From: an uncultured Eubacteriales bacterium
Lineage (GTDB): Bacteria; Bacillota; Clostridia; Christensenellales; CAG-917
Length of the DNA stretch: 10,953 bases
NCBI GenBank assembly: GCA_900549225.1
Contig: URNP01000037.1
Coordinates: 1-10,953, forward strand
Reading direction: 5' to 3'
The notes under the pieces are model-generated. The model was not told the DNA's origin. It was given only the letters and a program-made list of their open reading frames with translations, and did not search any database. Positions 5,583-10,953 of the stretch are shown here, piece after piece; within the stretch, counting starts at the first letter, position 1, and every line of letters begins with the position of its first letter. The position numbers were made by a program, and so were the translations under genes.

Positions 5583-6809
5583 ATGAAAAAATCCACAATG
5601 CAAAAATACGCGCGCCTTATCGCGCAGAAGGGCGCAAACGTACAAAAGAATCAAGAAGTTTTCATCGATGCAGGGCTCGATCAGCCTGAATTCGTGAAGA
5701 TGCTCGTTGAGGAATGCTATCGCAAGGGCGCAAAAAAAGTCACTGTCGAGTGGGATTATCAGCCATTGACGAAGGTCAATTATCGTTATCGCTCGCTCAA
5801 AACTCTTTCCACAATGGATAAGTGGCAAATCGAAAAGTACCAACACAAAGTCGACGTGCTTCCTGCGATGATTTATCTCGAATCCGATGATCCCGACGGG
5901 CTCAAGGGCGTAGACCAACAAAAAGTCGCAAAGGCACAGCAAGCGCTTTATCCGATCATCAAGCCTATGCGCGAGAAGATGGAAAACAAATATCAATGGT
6001 GCATAGCCGCCGTTCCGGGCGAAGCGTGGGCAAAAAAAGTGTTCCCCGGCGAAAGAGTGGGCAAGGCTGTCGAAAAACTTTGGGAGGCGATTCTTTACAC
6101 GGCAAGAGCGGACGGCAACGATCCTGTAGAAGCGTGGAACGAGCATAACGCCGACCTCAAATCGAGATACGATTATCTCAACTCGCTCGGCATCGAATCT
6201 TTGCATTATACGTCATCTAACGGCACGAATTTCACAGTCGGGCTTATTCCCGACGCACTTTTCCTCGGCGGAAGCGAATACACTCTCGGCGGAGTCGAGT
6301 TCAATCCCAACATTCCGAGCGAAGAGGTTTTCACCTCGCCGATGAAGGGCAAAGCAGAGGGTATCGTGTACGCAACTCGTCCGCTTTCCTACCGCGGTGA
6401 ACTCATCGAAAACTTCTCCGTGCGTTTTGAAAACGGAAAAGCCGTCGAAGTCCACGCCGAAAAAGGCGAAGACCTCCTCAAACAAATGATTTCCATGGAC
6501 GAAAACGCCGCTTATCTCGGCGAGTGCGCGCTCGTTCCGTACGATTCACCCATTCGCAACTCCGAAATCACATTCTTCAACACCTTGTTTGATGAGAATG
6601 CATGTTGCCACCTTGCTCTCGGCCACGGATTTGAAAACTGCATCAAAGACTACGACAAATACACTCTTGCCGAGTGTCGCGAAAAAGGTATCAACGATTC
6701 CATCATTCACGTAGACTTTATGATCGGTTCGCAAGATCTCAATATCGATGCCATAACGAGAACCGGGGGTGTAGTGCCGATCTTCCGCAACGGCAACTGG
6801 GCGTTTTAA
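5583..6809 (+). CDS. Aminopeptidase, peptidase family M29
   Basis: Cytoplasmic dizinc exopeptidase of 408 residues, the usual family length, releasing N-terminal amino acids from peptides. The C-terminal half carries the metal site expected for M29 (AmpS/AmpT type): Glu248 in NIPSEEVFTSP, Glu314 in GECALVP, His343 in CHLALG, and His376 and Asp378 in IHVDFMIG, with Tyr357 and Tyr360 nearby as candidates for the catalytic tyrosine. The N-terminal half (1-230) is the mixed alpha/beta domain that shapes the dimer cavity, including SNGTNFTVGL (212-221). No signal peptide or membrane segment. Start: AGGAG (5570-5574) eight bases before ATG. It has its own promoter and ends in hairpin copy 2, whose basal stem includes the Phe codon before the stop and the stop itself. 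Likely role: peptide turnover for nutrition. Family call is firm. Confidence 0.94.
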   Translation: MKKSTMQKYARLIAQKGANVQKNQEVFIDAGLDQPEFVKMLVEECYRKGAKKVTVEWDYQPLTKVNYRYRSLKTLSTMDKWQIEKYQHKVDVLPAMIYLESDDPDGLKGVDQQKVAKAQQALYPIIKPMREKMENKYQWCIAAVPGEAWAKKVFPGERVGKAVEKLWEAILYTARADGNDPVEAWNEHNADLKSRYDYLNSLGIESLHYTSSNGTNFTVGLIPDALFLGGSEYTLGGVEFNPNIPSEEVFTSPMKGKAEGIVYATRPLSYRGELIENFSVRFENGKAVEVHAEKGEDLLKQMISMDENAAYLGECALVPYDSPIRNSEITFFNTLFDENACCHLALGHGFENCIKDYDKYTLAECREKGINDSIIHVDFMIGSQDLNIDAITRTGGVVPIFRNGNWAF

Positions 6810-6933
6810 GAGCGCTATTTGGCGAATAACTTCGTCAGGCACGGCTTGCTCCAAAATCACGTACGCTTATGTACGTTGGGTTTTGTTTCAAGCCGTGCCT
6901 TTCTTGTTCTTCATCCAAATATCGCTCTTAAAA
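6804..6933. repeat. Gene-terminal long hairpin repeat, copy 2
   Basis: A 130-nt imperfect inverted repeat. The basal stem TTTTAAGAGCG (6804-6814) with CGCTCTTAAAA (6923-6933) contains the aminopeptidase stop 6807-6809. Further helices: TATTTGG (6816-6822) with CCAAATA (6915-6921), GGCACGGCTTG (6838-6848) with CAAGCCGTGCC (6889-6899), CAAAA (6852-6856) with TTTTG (6881-6885), and apex ACGTAC (6859-6864) with GTACGT (6871-6876). The internal-loop strands AATAACTTCGTCA and TTTCTTGTTCTTCAT recur in copy 3 with one or two changes. Confidence 0.9.
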
Positions 6934-6956
6934 CCAAATATTTTAGTAAATAAATA

Positions 6957-7030
6957 CAGCGTACACAATAGCACGCTGGGTTTGCGCTCCTCGGGGTGCT
7001 TTTTGGTCATACATCTAAATATCGTGCCCA
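6957..7030. repeat. Degenerate apex plus right-arm fragment of the hairpin repeat
   Basis: CAGCGT (6957-6962) pairs with ACGCTG (6973-6978), giving an apical hairpin. It is followed by GGGTTTGCGCTCCTCGGGGT and then by ACATCTAAATATCGTGCCC, in the order of the right arm of copy 2. The left arm is missing. It lies 24 bp downstream of copy 2. Confidence 0.6.
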
Positions 7031-7056
7031 AAAACTTGTATAGATTCAAATTTTAT

Positions 7057-7094
7057 GCAATTATTAATTATTCATTATTCATTATTAATTAAAA
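7057..7094. repeat. 38-bp AT-rich dispersed repeat, copy 2
   Basis: 36/38 identical to 5454-5491. It abuts the minus-strand 6S terminator and overlaps the start of its A run, so on the minus strand it lies immediately after that terminator. Confidence 0.85.
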
Positions 7095-7138
7095 AAAACA
7101 GTCGCTCTACTATCAAATAGTAATGAGCGACTGTTTTT
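7094..7138 (-). terminator. Terminator of the 6S RNA candidate
   Basis: Stem AAAAACAGTCGCTC (7094-7107) with GAGCGACTGTTTTT (7125-7138), extended by TACTAT (7108-7113) with ATAGTA (7117-7122) around loop CAA. On the minus strand it is followed by a run of T (complement of 7091-7098). Strong intrinsic terminator. Confidence 0.85.
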
Positions 7139-7139
7139 C

Positions 7140-7341
7140 TCTTGACTGTCCCGCACCGCCGTGTGATGCCATTTTATAAACCCGCCGTATAGCAGGGTGG
7201 GTAAAGACTGCCGTGCAGTATCTGCCTTCCACTGATATGATGAGGCCTGGCATCGCTGCATTTTTGTCGGACGCGTCATCCCGTATAAAATTTGTGGTTC
7301 AAAATAGAGCATCATCACAAACATAGCAGGAATCTTTTCCT
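7140..7341 (-). ncRNA. ssrS: 6S RNA candidate (RNA polymerase holoenzyme-binding regulator)
   Basis: About 200 nt on the minus strand, bounded by a consensus promoter and a strong terminator, with no credible protein. The two ends pair as a 6S closing stem: CCTGC (complement of 7326-7330) with GCGGG (complement of 7150-7154), the flanking GATT with AGTC, and TGTGATG (complement of 7313-7319) with CATCACA (complement of 7162-7168). The 5' side has TATGTTTGTGATG, then a purine- and U-rich stretch with TTTTGAACC (complement of 7296-7304), resembling the bubble strand remembered from Firmicute 6S RNAs. ATTTTATA (complement of 7284-7291) pairs with TATAAAAT (complement of 7171-7178) and leads into a GC-rich terminal arm. 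6S RNA mimics an open promoter and dampens sigma-A transcription in stationary phase. An unrelated structured RNA is possible; recognition rests on fold and short motifs. Confidence 0.68.
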
Positions 7342-7347
7342 ACGTTT

Positions 7348-7376
7348 AATATACCACAGGTTTTCCCTATTTGCAA
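7348..7376 (-). promoter_or_regulatory. Promoter of the 6S RNA candidate
   Basis: On the minus strand, TTGCAA (-35, 7371-7376) and TATATT (-10, complement of 7348-7353) with ideal 17-bp spacing. The predicted start is near 7341, just before the paired 5' end of the RNA. Confidence 0.8.
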
Positions 7377-7611
7377 TACCCAATTTTTGACACCGAGCAG
7401 GGCAGTTATTCATCGATACAATTCCATAATGAGTTCAATTTTTAATTTTTAACACCGTCTACGCTTCAATTATTCGCCGTTCACGTGCGACTTTCTGTAG
7501 ATATTTGATCAAAAATTACACATAAGTGTTTTACAAAACGCCAAAAATTAGAATACTTTTAACAAATTTCGCGTTTGGGCAACGATAATCATACTTTTTT
7601 CGGATTATGTG
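7377..7611. other. Intergenic stretch between divergent 6S and PAP2 promoters
   Basis: No gene seen. It contains a loose direct repeat (CAATTTTTGACACCG at 7381-7395 and a TTTTTAACACCGTC version at 7448-7461), the palindrome TTGATCAA (7506-7513), and AAGTGTTTTA (7524-7533), which is inverted at 7616-7625 over the PAP2 promoter. The AT-rich, divergent arrangement is suited to regulator binding. Confidence 0.5.
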
Positions 7612-7640
7612 TTGATAAAACACTTTGCGTATGCTAAAAT
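7612..7640 (+). promoter_or_regulatory. Promoter of the PAP2 phosphatase gene
   Basis: TTGATA (7612-7617) and TAAAAT (7635-7640), spacing 17, with an extended -10 TGC (7632-7634). The -35 overlaps TAAAACACTT (7616-7625), the right half of a 10-bp inverted repeat whose left half is at 7524-7533. Confidence 0.72.
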
Positions 7641-7672
7641 ATATTGGTAAATAAAGATTTAGGGGTTAGACT

Positions 7673-8944
7673 ATGAAATCTCTTACGATCAAATCAAAAA
7701 CGATTATTTCGATTTGCCTATTCGTCGTTTTGTTCGTCGCGCTCGTTCTCGTGGCGACTTATTGCGATTTTGAAATAAGCAAAATTCTCACCAAAAACGC
7801 ATTGAAACCGGGCGAGTATCTTGCCGACGATCTTTACGGCGTAGTGGGCGAGGCGATAGGCACTTCTCCCATTTACATTCTTCTTGGCGTATGCACGGCA
7901 ATACTTTGTTGGTTCTTCGCAAAGAATTTCAAGGACAAAAAATGGGGCGTAGCGCTTGCCGTTATTTTCGGCCTCGTGGGAACGGTCGCTTGGTGGTATT
8001 ACATCAAGGATATCATGAAATATATTCTCGAGCACGCCGCCAACGAAATCGGTTCTGCAGGCGCCGAAGTATACGAATTCCGTCACAACGCCGCCGTCGT
8101 AACGTGTCAAGTGCTCGTTGCGCTCACGATTCAAGCGCTCACGGTGCTTGCGCTTCGTCCTCTCAAAGCGGAAACTCTCAAAAAACTCGTATGGTGGGTG
8201 GTTGCGGCTCTTGCGGCTTGCGTTTTGGCAAACATTCTAATTATGATCGTCAAAGATCCCGTCGGTCGTATGAGATTCAGAGCGATCAACTCGTCTGTTG
8301 GACAAAATCTTATCGATGCGAATTTAGTGCCCGGATTCACGCGCTGGTACGTGCGCAACGGACAACCCGATGAAGCGATCATCAATATGTTTGTAGCCAA
8401 ATATCCCGGCGCAAGCGACGCGTTCAAATCTTTCCCGTCGGGGCACACCTGTGCGGCAGGTATGTCGTACGCACTCATTATGCTTCCCGACGTTGTGGAT
8501 TTCAAGCACAAAAAAGCGGGCAAAATCGCATGCTGGGTCACGCCGATCGTCATCACGATGCTCGTTGCAATCAGCCGTATCGTCGTGGGCGCTCATTATA
8601 TGAGCGACGTCACGTTTGGCGGCACGTTTGCATTCGTATCCTTCATCATTATGCGTGAAATCTTCATCTGCAAGGGAAGCCATTTCTTCGCACTGTTCCC
8701 GCGCCTCGCGCCCAAGAAAGCCGTTACGCTCCCTGCGGACATCGAGGTTGAAAACGCAGTCGAAACCGAAGAAGACGACGCGTTCGAAACTCTCACGGAA
8801 GAGAGCGTCGATGAAACCGAAATCGTCAACAACGTTGACCCTTCCGACGACAAGAACGAGGAAATCGCACTTTGCAGTGAACAGGCAAACAAGATAGGCA
8901 AGGAAATTGCCGACAATCTCAAAGACGGCGTAGTCATCGAATAA
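7673..8944 (+). CDS. Membrane-bound PAP2-superfamily phosphatase with acidic C-terminal tail
   Basis: Polytopic membrane protein of 423 residues. PAP2 enzymes remove phosphate from lipid phosphates such as phosphatidate or undecaprenyl diphosphate, with the active site at the membrane surface. Hydrophobic segments lie near residues 11-29, 64-83, 92-110, 143-162, 172-193, 286-300 and 316-330. The catalytic motifs are present: motif 1 as Lys194 to Arg201 (KDPVGRMR, with Phe where the family has Pro), motif 2 FPSGH (254-258, His258), motif 3 SRIVVGAHYMSD (301-312, Arg302, His308, Asp312). About 40 residues (212-252) separate motifs 1 and 2, probably an extracytoplasmic loop. The last 65 residues are rich in Glu and Asp and look disordered, an uncommon addition. 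Start: AGGGG (7661-7665) seven bases before ATG. It is monocistronic between its promoter and the 8983-9010 terminator. Substrate unknown. Confidence 0.9.
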   Translation: MKSLTIKSKTIISICLFVVLFVALVLVATYCDFEISKILTKNALKPGEYLADDLYGVVGEAIGTSPIYILLGVCTAILCWFFAKNFKDKKWGVALAVIFGLVGTVAWWYYIKDIMKYILEHAANEIGSAGAEVYEFRHNAAVVTCQVLVALTIQALTVLALRPLKAETLKKLVWWVVAALAACVLANILIMIVKDPVGRMRFRAINSSVGQNLIDANLVPGFTRWYVRNGQPDEAIINMFVAKYPGASDAFKSFPSGHTCAAGMSYALIMLPDVVDFKHKKAGKIACWVTPIVITMLVAISRIVVGAHYMSDVTFGGTFAFVSFIIMREIFICKGSHFFALFPRLAPKKAVTLPADIEVENAVETEEDDAFETLTEESVDETEIVNNVDPSDDKNEEIALCSEQANKIGKEIADNLKDGVVIE

Positions 8945-8982
8945 TCACCGTAAATATACCGCAAAATATCACGAATAATGTC

Positions 8983-9010
8983 AAAAAGCCCGAGAAAAAT
9001 CGGGCTTTTT
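8983..9010 (+). terminator. Terminator of the PAP2 gene
   Basis: Perfect 11-bp stem AAAAAGCCCGA (8983-8993) with TCGGGCTTTTT (9000-9010), loop GAAAAA, followed by further T-rich sequence. It starts 38 bp after the stop codon. Confidence 0.92.
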
Positions 9011-9020
9011 GCTTTTCAAA

Positions 9021-9049
9021 TTGACATATAGCATTTTCAATGCTAAACT
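9021..9049 (+). promoter_or_regulatory. Promoter of the ACT/DUF711 operon
   Basis: Consensus -35 TTGACA (9021-9026), 17-bp spacer, -10 TAAACT (9044-9049) with extended TGC (9041-9043). Because the -10 overlaps an upstream in-frame ATG at 9040, that ATG cannot be the start of the following gene. Confidence 0.82.
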
Positions 9050-9096
9050 CATCGTTGCAATCGATGATTGCAAATCAAACGTTATGGAGAACGGCT

Positions 9097-9366
9097 ATGA
9101 AAGCGGTTGTATCCGTTATCGGCAAAGATCAAAGAGGCATCATATCGGGAGTCAGCACTAGGCTCTACGAGTTTTCAATCAACGTGCAGGACATATCTCA
9201 AACCATAATGCGCGGTTATTTCACGATGATAATGCTCGTCGATTTATCCGAGGCAACTGCGGATTTTTCGACGATAAGCAAATCGCTTAGCGAACTTGGC
9301 AAGGAACTCGGCGTTGAAATCCGCATACAGAACGAGCAGGTATTCACGTCTATGCATCGCATTTGA
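9097..9366 (+). CDS. ACT domain-containing protein (UPF0237 family)
   Basis: Small cytoplasmic protein of 89 residues consisting of a single ACT domain. It begins MKAVVSVIGKDQRGIISGVS, with the Gly-Lys-Asp-x-x-Gly-Ile turn that in ACT domains leads into the first helix and ligand site, and ends with the FTSMHRI tail typical of the family. ACT domains bind amino acids or other small ligands and usually dimerise. ATG 9097 is chosen over 9040 because GGAG (9086-9089) lies seven bases before it and the earlier ATG falls inside the promoter. The stop lies eight bases before the start of the DUF711 gene, so the two are co-transcribed and probably co-translated. This pairing is recurrent in bacteria and archaea, which suggests a ligand-sensing partner for the DUF711 protein; its ligand is unknown. 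Confidence 0.9.
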   Translation: MKAVVSVIGKDQRGIISGVSTRLYEFSINVQDISQTIMRGYFTMIMLVDLSEATADFSTISKSLSELGKELGVEIRIQNEQVFTSMHRI

Positions 9367-9374
9367 GGTGAGGA

Positions 9375-10724
9375 ATGATAAACGCAAACGAAGTGGTTGA
9401 AACCAACAAAATGGTATCGTTTGAGCATCTCGACGTACGCACGGTCACGATGGGCATATCCCTTTTGGACTGTGTAAGCGACGATATAGACGTTCTTTGC
9501 GAGAGGGTACACGACAAAATCGTGAGCAAAGCCAAGAATCTCGTGAAGATTTGCGACGATATTGCCAACGAAATCGGCATTCCCATCGTCAACAAGCGCA
9601 TAAGCGTAACGCCGATAAGCCTTATCACCGCGCGTACGGGCAACGCCGTAAAGGTCGCCAAAACTTTGGACGCGTGTGCGGACGAAATCGGAGTGGATTT
9701 CGTGGGCGGCTATTCCGCGCTCGTGCAAAAGGGCATGACCGACTATGAAAAGGAATTCATATCGTCCATTCCCGAAGCGCTTTCAAGCACGAAAAAGGTT
9801 TGTGCGAGCGTAAATATCGGCTCGACCAAAGCAGGCATAAATATGGATGCGGTTGCCCTTATGGGCAAAATCGTCAAAGAAACCGCATATTTGACGAGGG
9901 ATAACGACAGCATAGGCTGTGCAAAACTCGTCGTATTCGCAAACGCGGTCGAGGACAATCCGTTTATGGCAGGCGCATTTCACGGCGTAGGCGAAAACGA
10001 TTGTGTAATCAACGTCGGCGTAAGCGGCCCGGGAGTCGTCGAAGAGGCGTTGAAGCACGTCAAAGGCGAGAATCTGACCGTCGTTGCCGAAACCATAAAG
10101 AAAGTAGCCTACAAAATCACGAGAGTAGGGCAACTCGTTGCGCAAGAAGCGTCAAAACGCCTCGGCGCAAACTTCGGCATCATCGATTTGAGTCTTGCAC
10201 CCACACCCGTAAAAGGCGACAGCGTTGCGCATATCCTCGAAGAAATCGGCGTTGACGTGGTCGGCGGCTACGGCACGACTGCCGCGCTTGCTCTTCTCAA
10301 CGACGCAGTCAAGAAGGGCGGAATCATGGCTTCATCGCACGTAGGCGGACTCAGCGGCGCGTTTATCCCCGTCAGCGAGGATATCGGAATGATCGAATCC
10401 GCACAAAAAGGCGTGCTTACTCTTGAAAAACTCGAAGCGATGACCGCCATTTGCTCCGTCGGACTCGATATGATCGCAATTCCCGGCGACACCTCCGCAG
10501 ACGTAATCTCCGCAATGATAGCCGACGAATCCGCCATAGGAGTCATCAACAACAAGACCACCGCCGTGCGCGTAATTCCCGTCTACGGCAAAAACAGCGG
10601 CTTCGTATCTTTCGGCGGACTTCTCGGCACAGCCCCAATCATGCCCGTCAATCAGACGTCGCCTTCGAGGTTGATTGCGAGGGGAGGCAGGATGCCTGCA
10701 CCCATTTGGTCCAACAAGAATTAA
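9375..10724 (+). CDS. DUF711 / UPF0210 family protein ('PFL family protein')
   Basis: Cytoplasmic protein of 449 residues, full length for the family. The start MINANEVVETNKMV followed by LDVRTVTMGISLLDC (19-33) is the family signature, and the conserved glycine-rich region GVGENDCVINVGVSGPG (204-220) is intact. The family is named after a structural likeness to pyruvate formate-lyase, but no C-terminal glycyl-radical motif is visible, so a radical formate-lyase activity should not be assumed. Biochemical role unknown. Start: GAGGTGAGGA (9365-9374) directly abuts ATG 9375, and a GAGG core starting 10 bases upstream serves as ribosome site, overlapping the TGA of the ACT gene. Translational coupling with the ACT protein is likely. 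The gene ends in hairpin copy 3, whose stem contains the stop codon. Confidence 0.92.
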   Translation: MINANEVVETNKMVSFEHLDVRTVTMGISLLDCVSDDIDVLCERVHDKIVSKAKNLVKICDDIANEIGIPIVNKRISVTPISLITARTGNAVKVAKTLDACADEIGVDFVGGYSALVQKGMTDYEKEFISSIPEALSSTKKVCASVNIGSTKAGINMDAVALMGKIVKETAYLTRDNDSIGCAKLVVFANAVEDNPFMAGAFHGVGENDCVINVGVSGPGVVEEALKHVKGENLTVVAETIKKVAYKITRVGQLVAQEASKRLGANFGIIDLSLAPTPVKGDSVAHILEEIGVDVVGGYGTTAALALLNDAVKKGGIMASSHVGGLSGAFIPVSEDIGMIESAQKGVLTLEKLEAMTAICSVGLDMIAIPGDTSADVISAMIADESAIGVINNKTTAVRVIPVYGKNSGFVSFGGLLGTAPIMPVNQTSPSRLIARGGRMPAPIWSNKN

Positions 10725-10852
10725 AAACTGCGCTATTGAGCGAATAACTTTGTCAGGCACGGCTTGCCCCGAAATCACGTACGCTTAAGTACGTTGGGTT
10801 TCGGTTCAAGCCGTGCCTTTCGCGTTCTTCATCTCAATATCGCAGTTTTTAA
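10721..10852. repeat. Gene-terminal long hairpin repeat, copy 3
   Basis: A 132-nt imperfect inverted repeat. The basal stem TTAAAAACTGCG (10721-10732) with CGCAGTTTTTAA (10841-10852) is perfect over 12 bp and includes the DUF711 stop 10722-10724. Inner helices: TATTGAG (10734-10740) with CTCAATA (10833-10839), GGCACGGCTTG (10756-10766) with CAAGCCGTGCC (10807-10817), CCGAAA (10769-10774) with TTTCGG (10799-10804), and apex ACGTAC (10777-10782) with GTACGT (10789-10794). Confidence 0.9.
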
Positions 10853-10953
10853 AAGTGATAGTTACTTGCCATTTCGAAGACGGAACTGGAGGCGCAGGGC
10901 GCCGACTGTAGCGAGCGCCGAACTTGACGAACAGTACAAGCGACTGCGCCGTG
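10849..10953 (-). other. Right-edge GC-rich sequence, possible partial minus-strand reading frame
   Basis: The minus strand is open from the window edge to a TAA (complement of 10849-10851), 34 residues with a Ser/Ala/Arg-rich composition and no recognisable domain. The sequence also carries short GC palindromes (GGCGC 10898-10902 with GCGCC 10915-10919). If it is a gene, its stop lies inside the right arm of hairpin copy 3, making that hairpin shared by two converging genes. It could equally be a GC-rich repeat. Not enough is visible to call a product. Confidence 0.2.

Noticed and set aside
7085..7324. Minus-strand 79-codon frame
   Set aside because: It lies inside the structured RNA candidate and its terminator; the frame has no ribosome site and no recognisable product.
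9040..9096. Upstream start for the ACT protein (ATG 9040)
   Set aside because: This ATG overlaps the -10 box of the promoter and lacks a ribosome site; the ACT domain begins exactly at 9097.
5000..10852. Similar peptides (VPDEVIRQIALLK type) read on the minus strand out of the left arm of all three hairpins
   Set aside because: The likeness follows from the repeated DNA. The paired changes fit helix conservation rather than codon conservation, and the frames continue antisense into three unrelated genes.

Overview
The window looks like a chromosomal segment of a low-to-moderate-GC Firmicute, most likely an uncultured gut-type Clostridia (inference). Supporting signs are AAGGAG-type ribosome binding sites, sigma-A type promoters, short U-tailed terminators, a tRNA-Glu(CTC), a putative Firmicute-style 6S RNA and an anaerobic-type flavin/iron-sulfur oxidoreductase. 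No phage, plasmid, CRISPR or recognisable transposase gene is visible.

Layout. 128-2074 is a Zn/Cd/Pb-type P1B ATPase, followed by a terminator and a possible 25-residue membrane peptide (2298-2375). 2411-2784 holds a minus-strand tRNA-Glu with its own promoter and terminator, plus a second copy of the tRNA 3' end enclosing a hairpin-rich 0.2-kb segment. 2950-5004 is an Old Yellow Enzyme-type 4Fe-4S/FAD/NAD(P) oxidoreductase. 5583-6809 is an M29 aminopeptidase. 7140-7341 on the minus strand is a 6S RNA candidate with a clear promoter and terminator. 7673-8944 is a membrane PAP2 phosphatase. 9097-10724 is a two-gene operon of an ACT-domain protein (UPF0237) and a DUF711/UPF0210 protein, behind a consensus promoter. 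The genes are mostly independent housekeeping or metabolic units with their own promoters; only the ACT/DUF711 pair is a clear operon.

The most unusual feature is a family of about 130-nt imperfect hairpins, one at the end of each of three genes (5000-5127, 6804-6933, 10721-10852). Their conserved core differs between copies mainly by paired, compensatory changes in several helices. The base of each stem is copy-specific and runs through the stop codon and TTAA of the preceding gene. At least five further fragments (5193-5414 and 6957-7030) keep only the right arm, or apex plus right arm; no left-arm-only fragment is seen. This looks like a structured, possibly mobile, gene-terminal repeat. 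A separate 38-bp AT-rich repeat occurs twice (5454-5491, 7057-7094).
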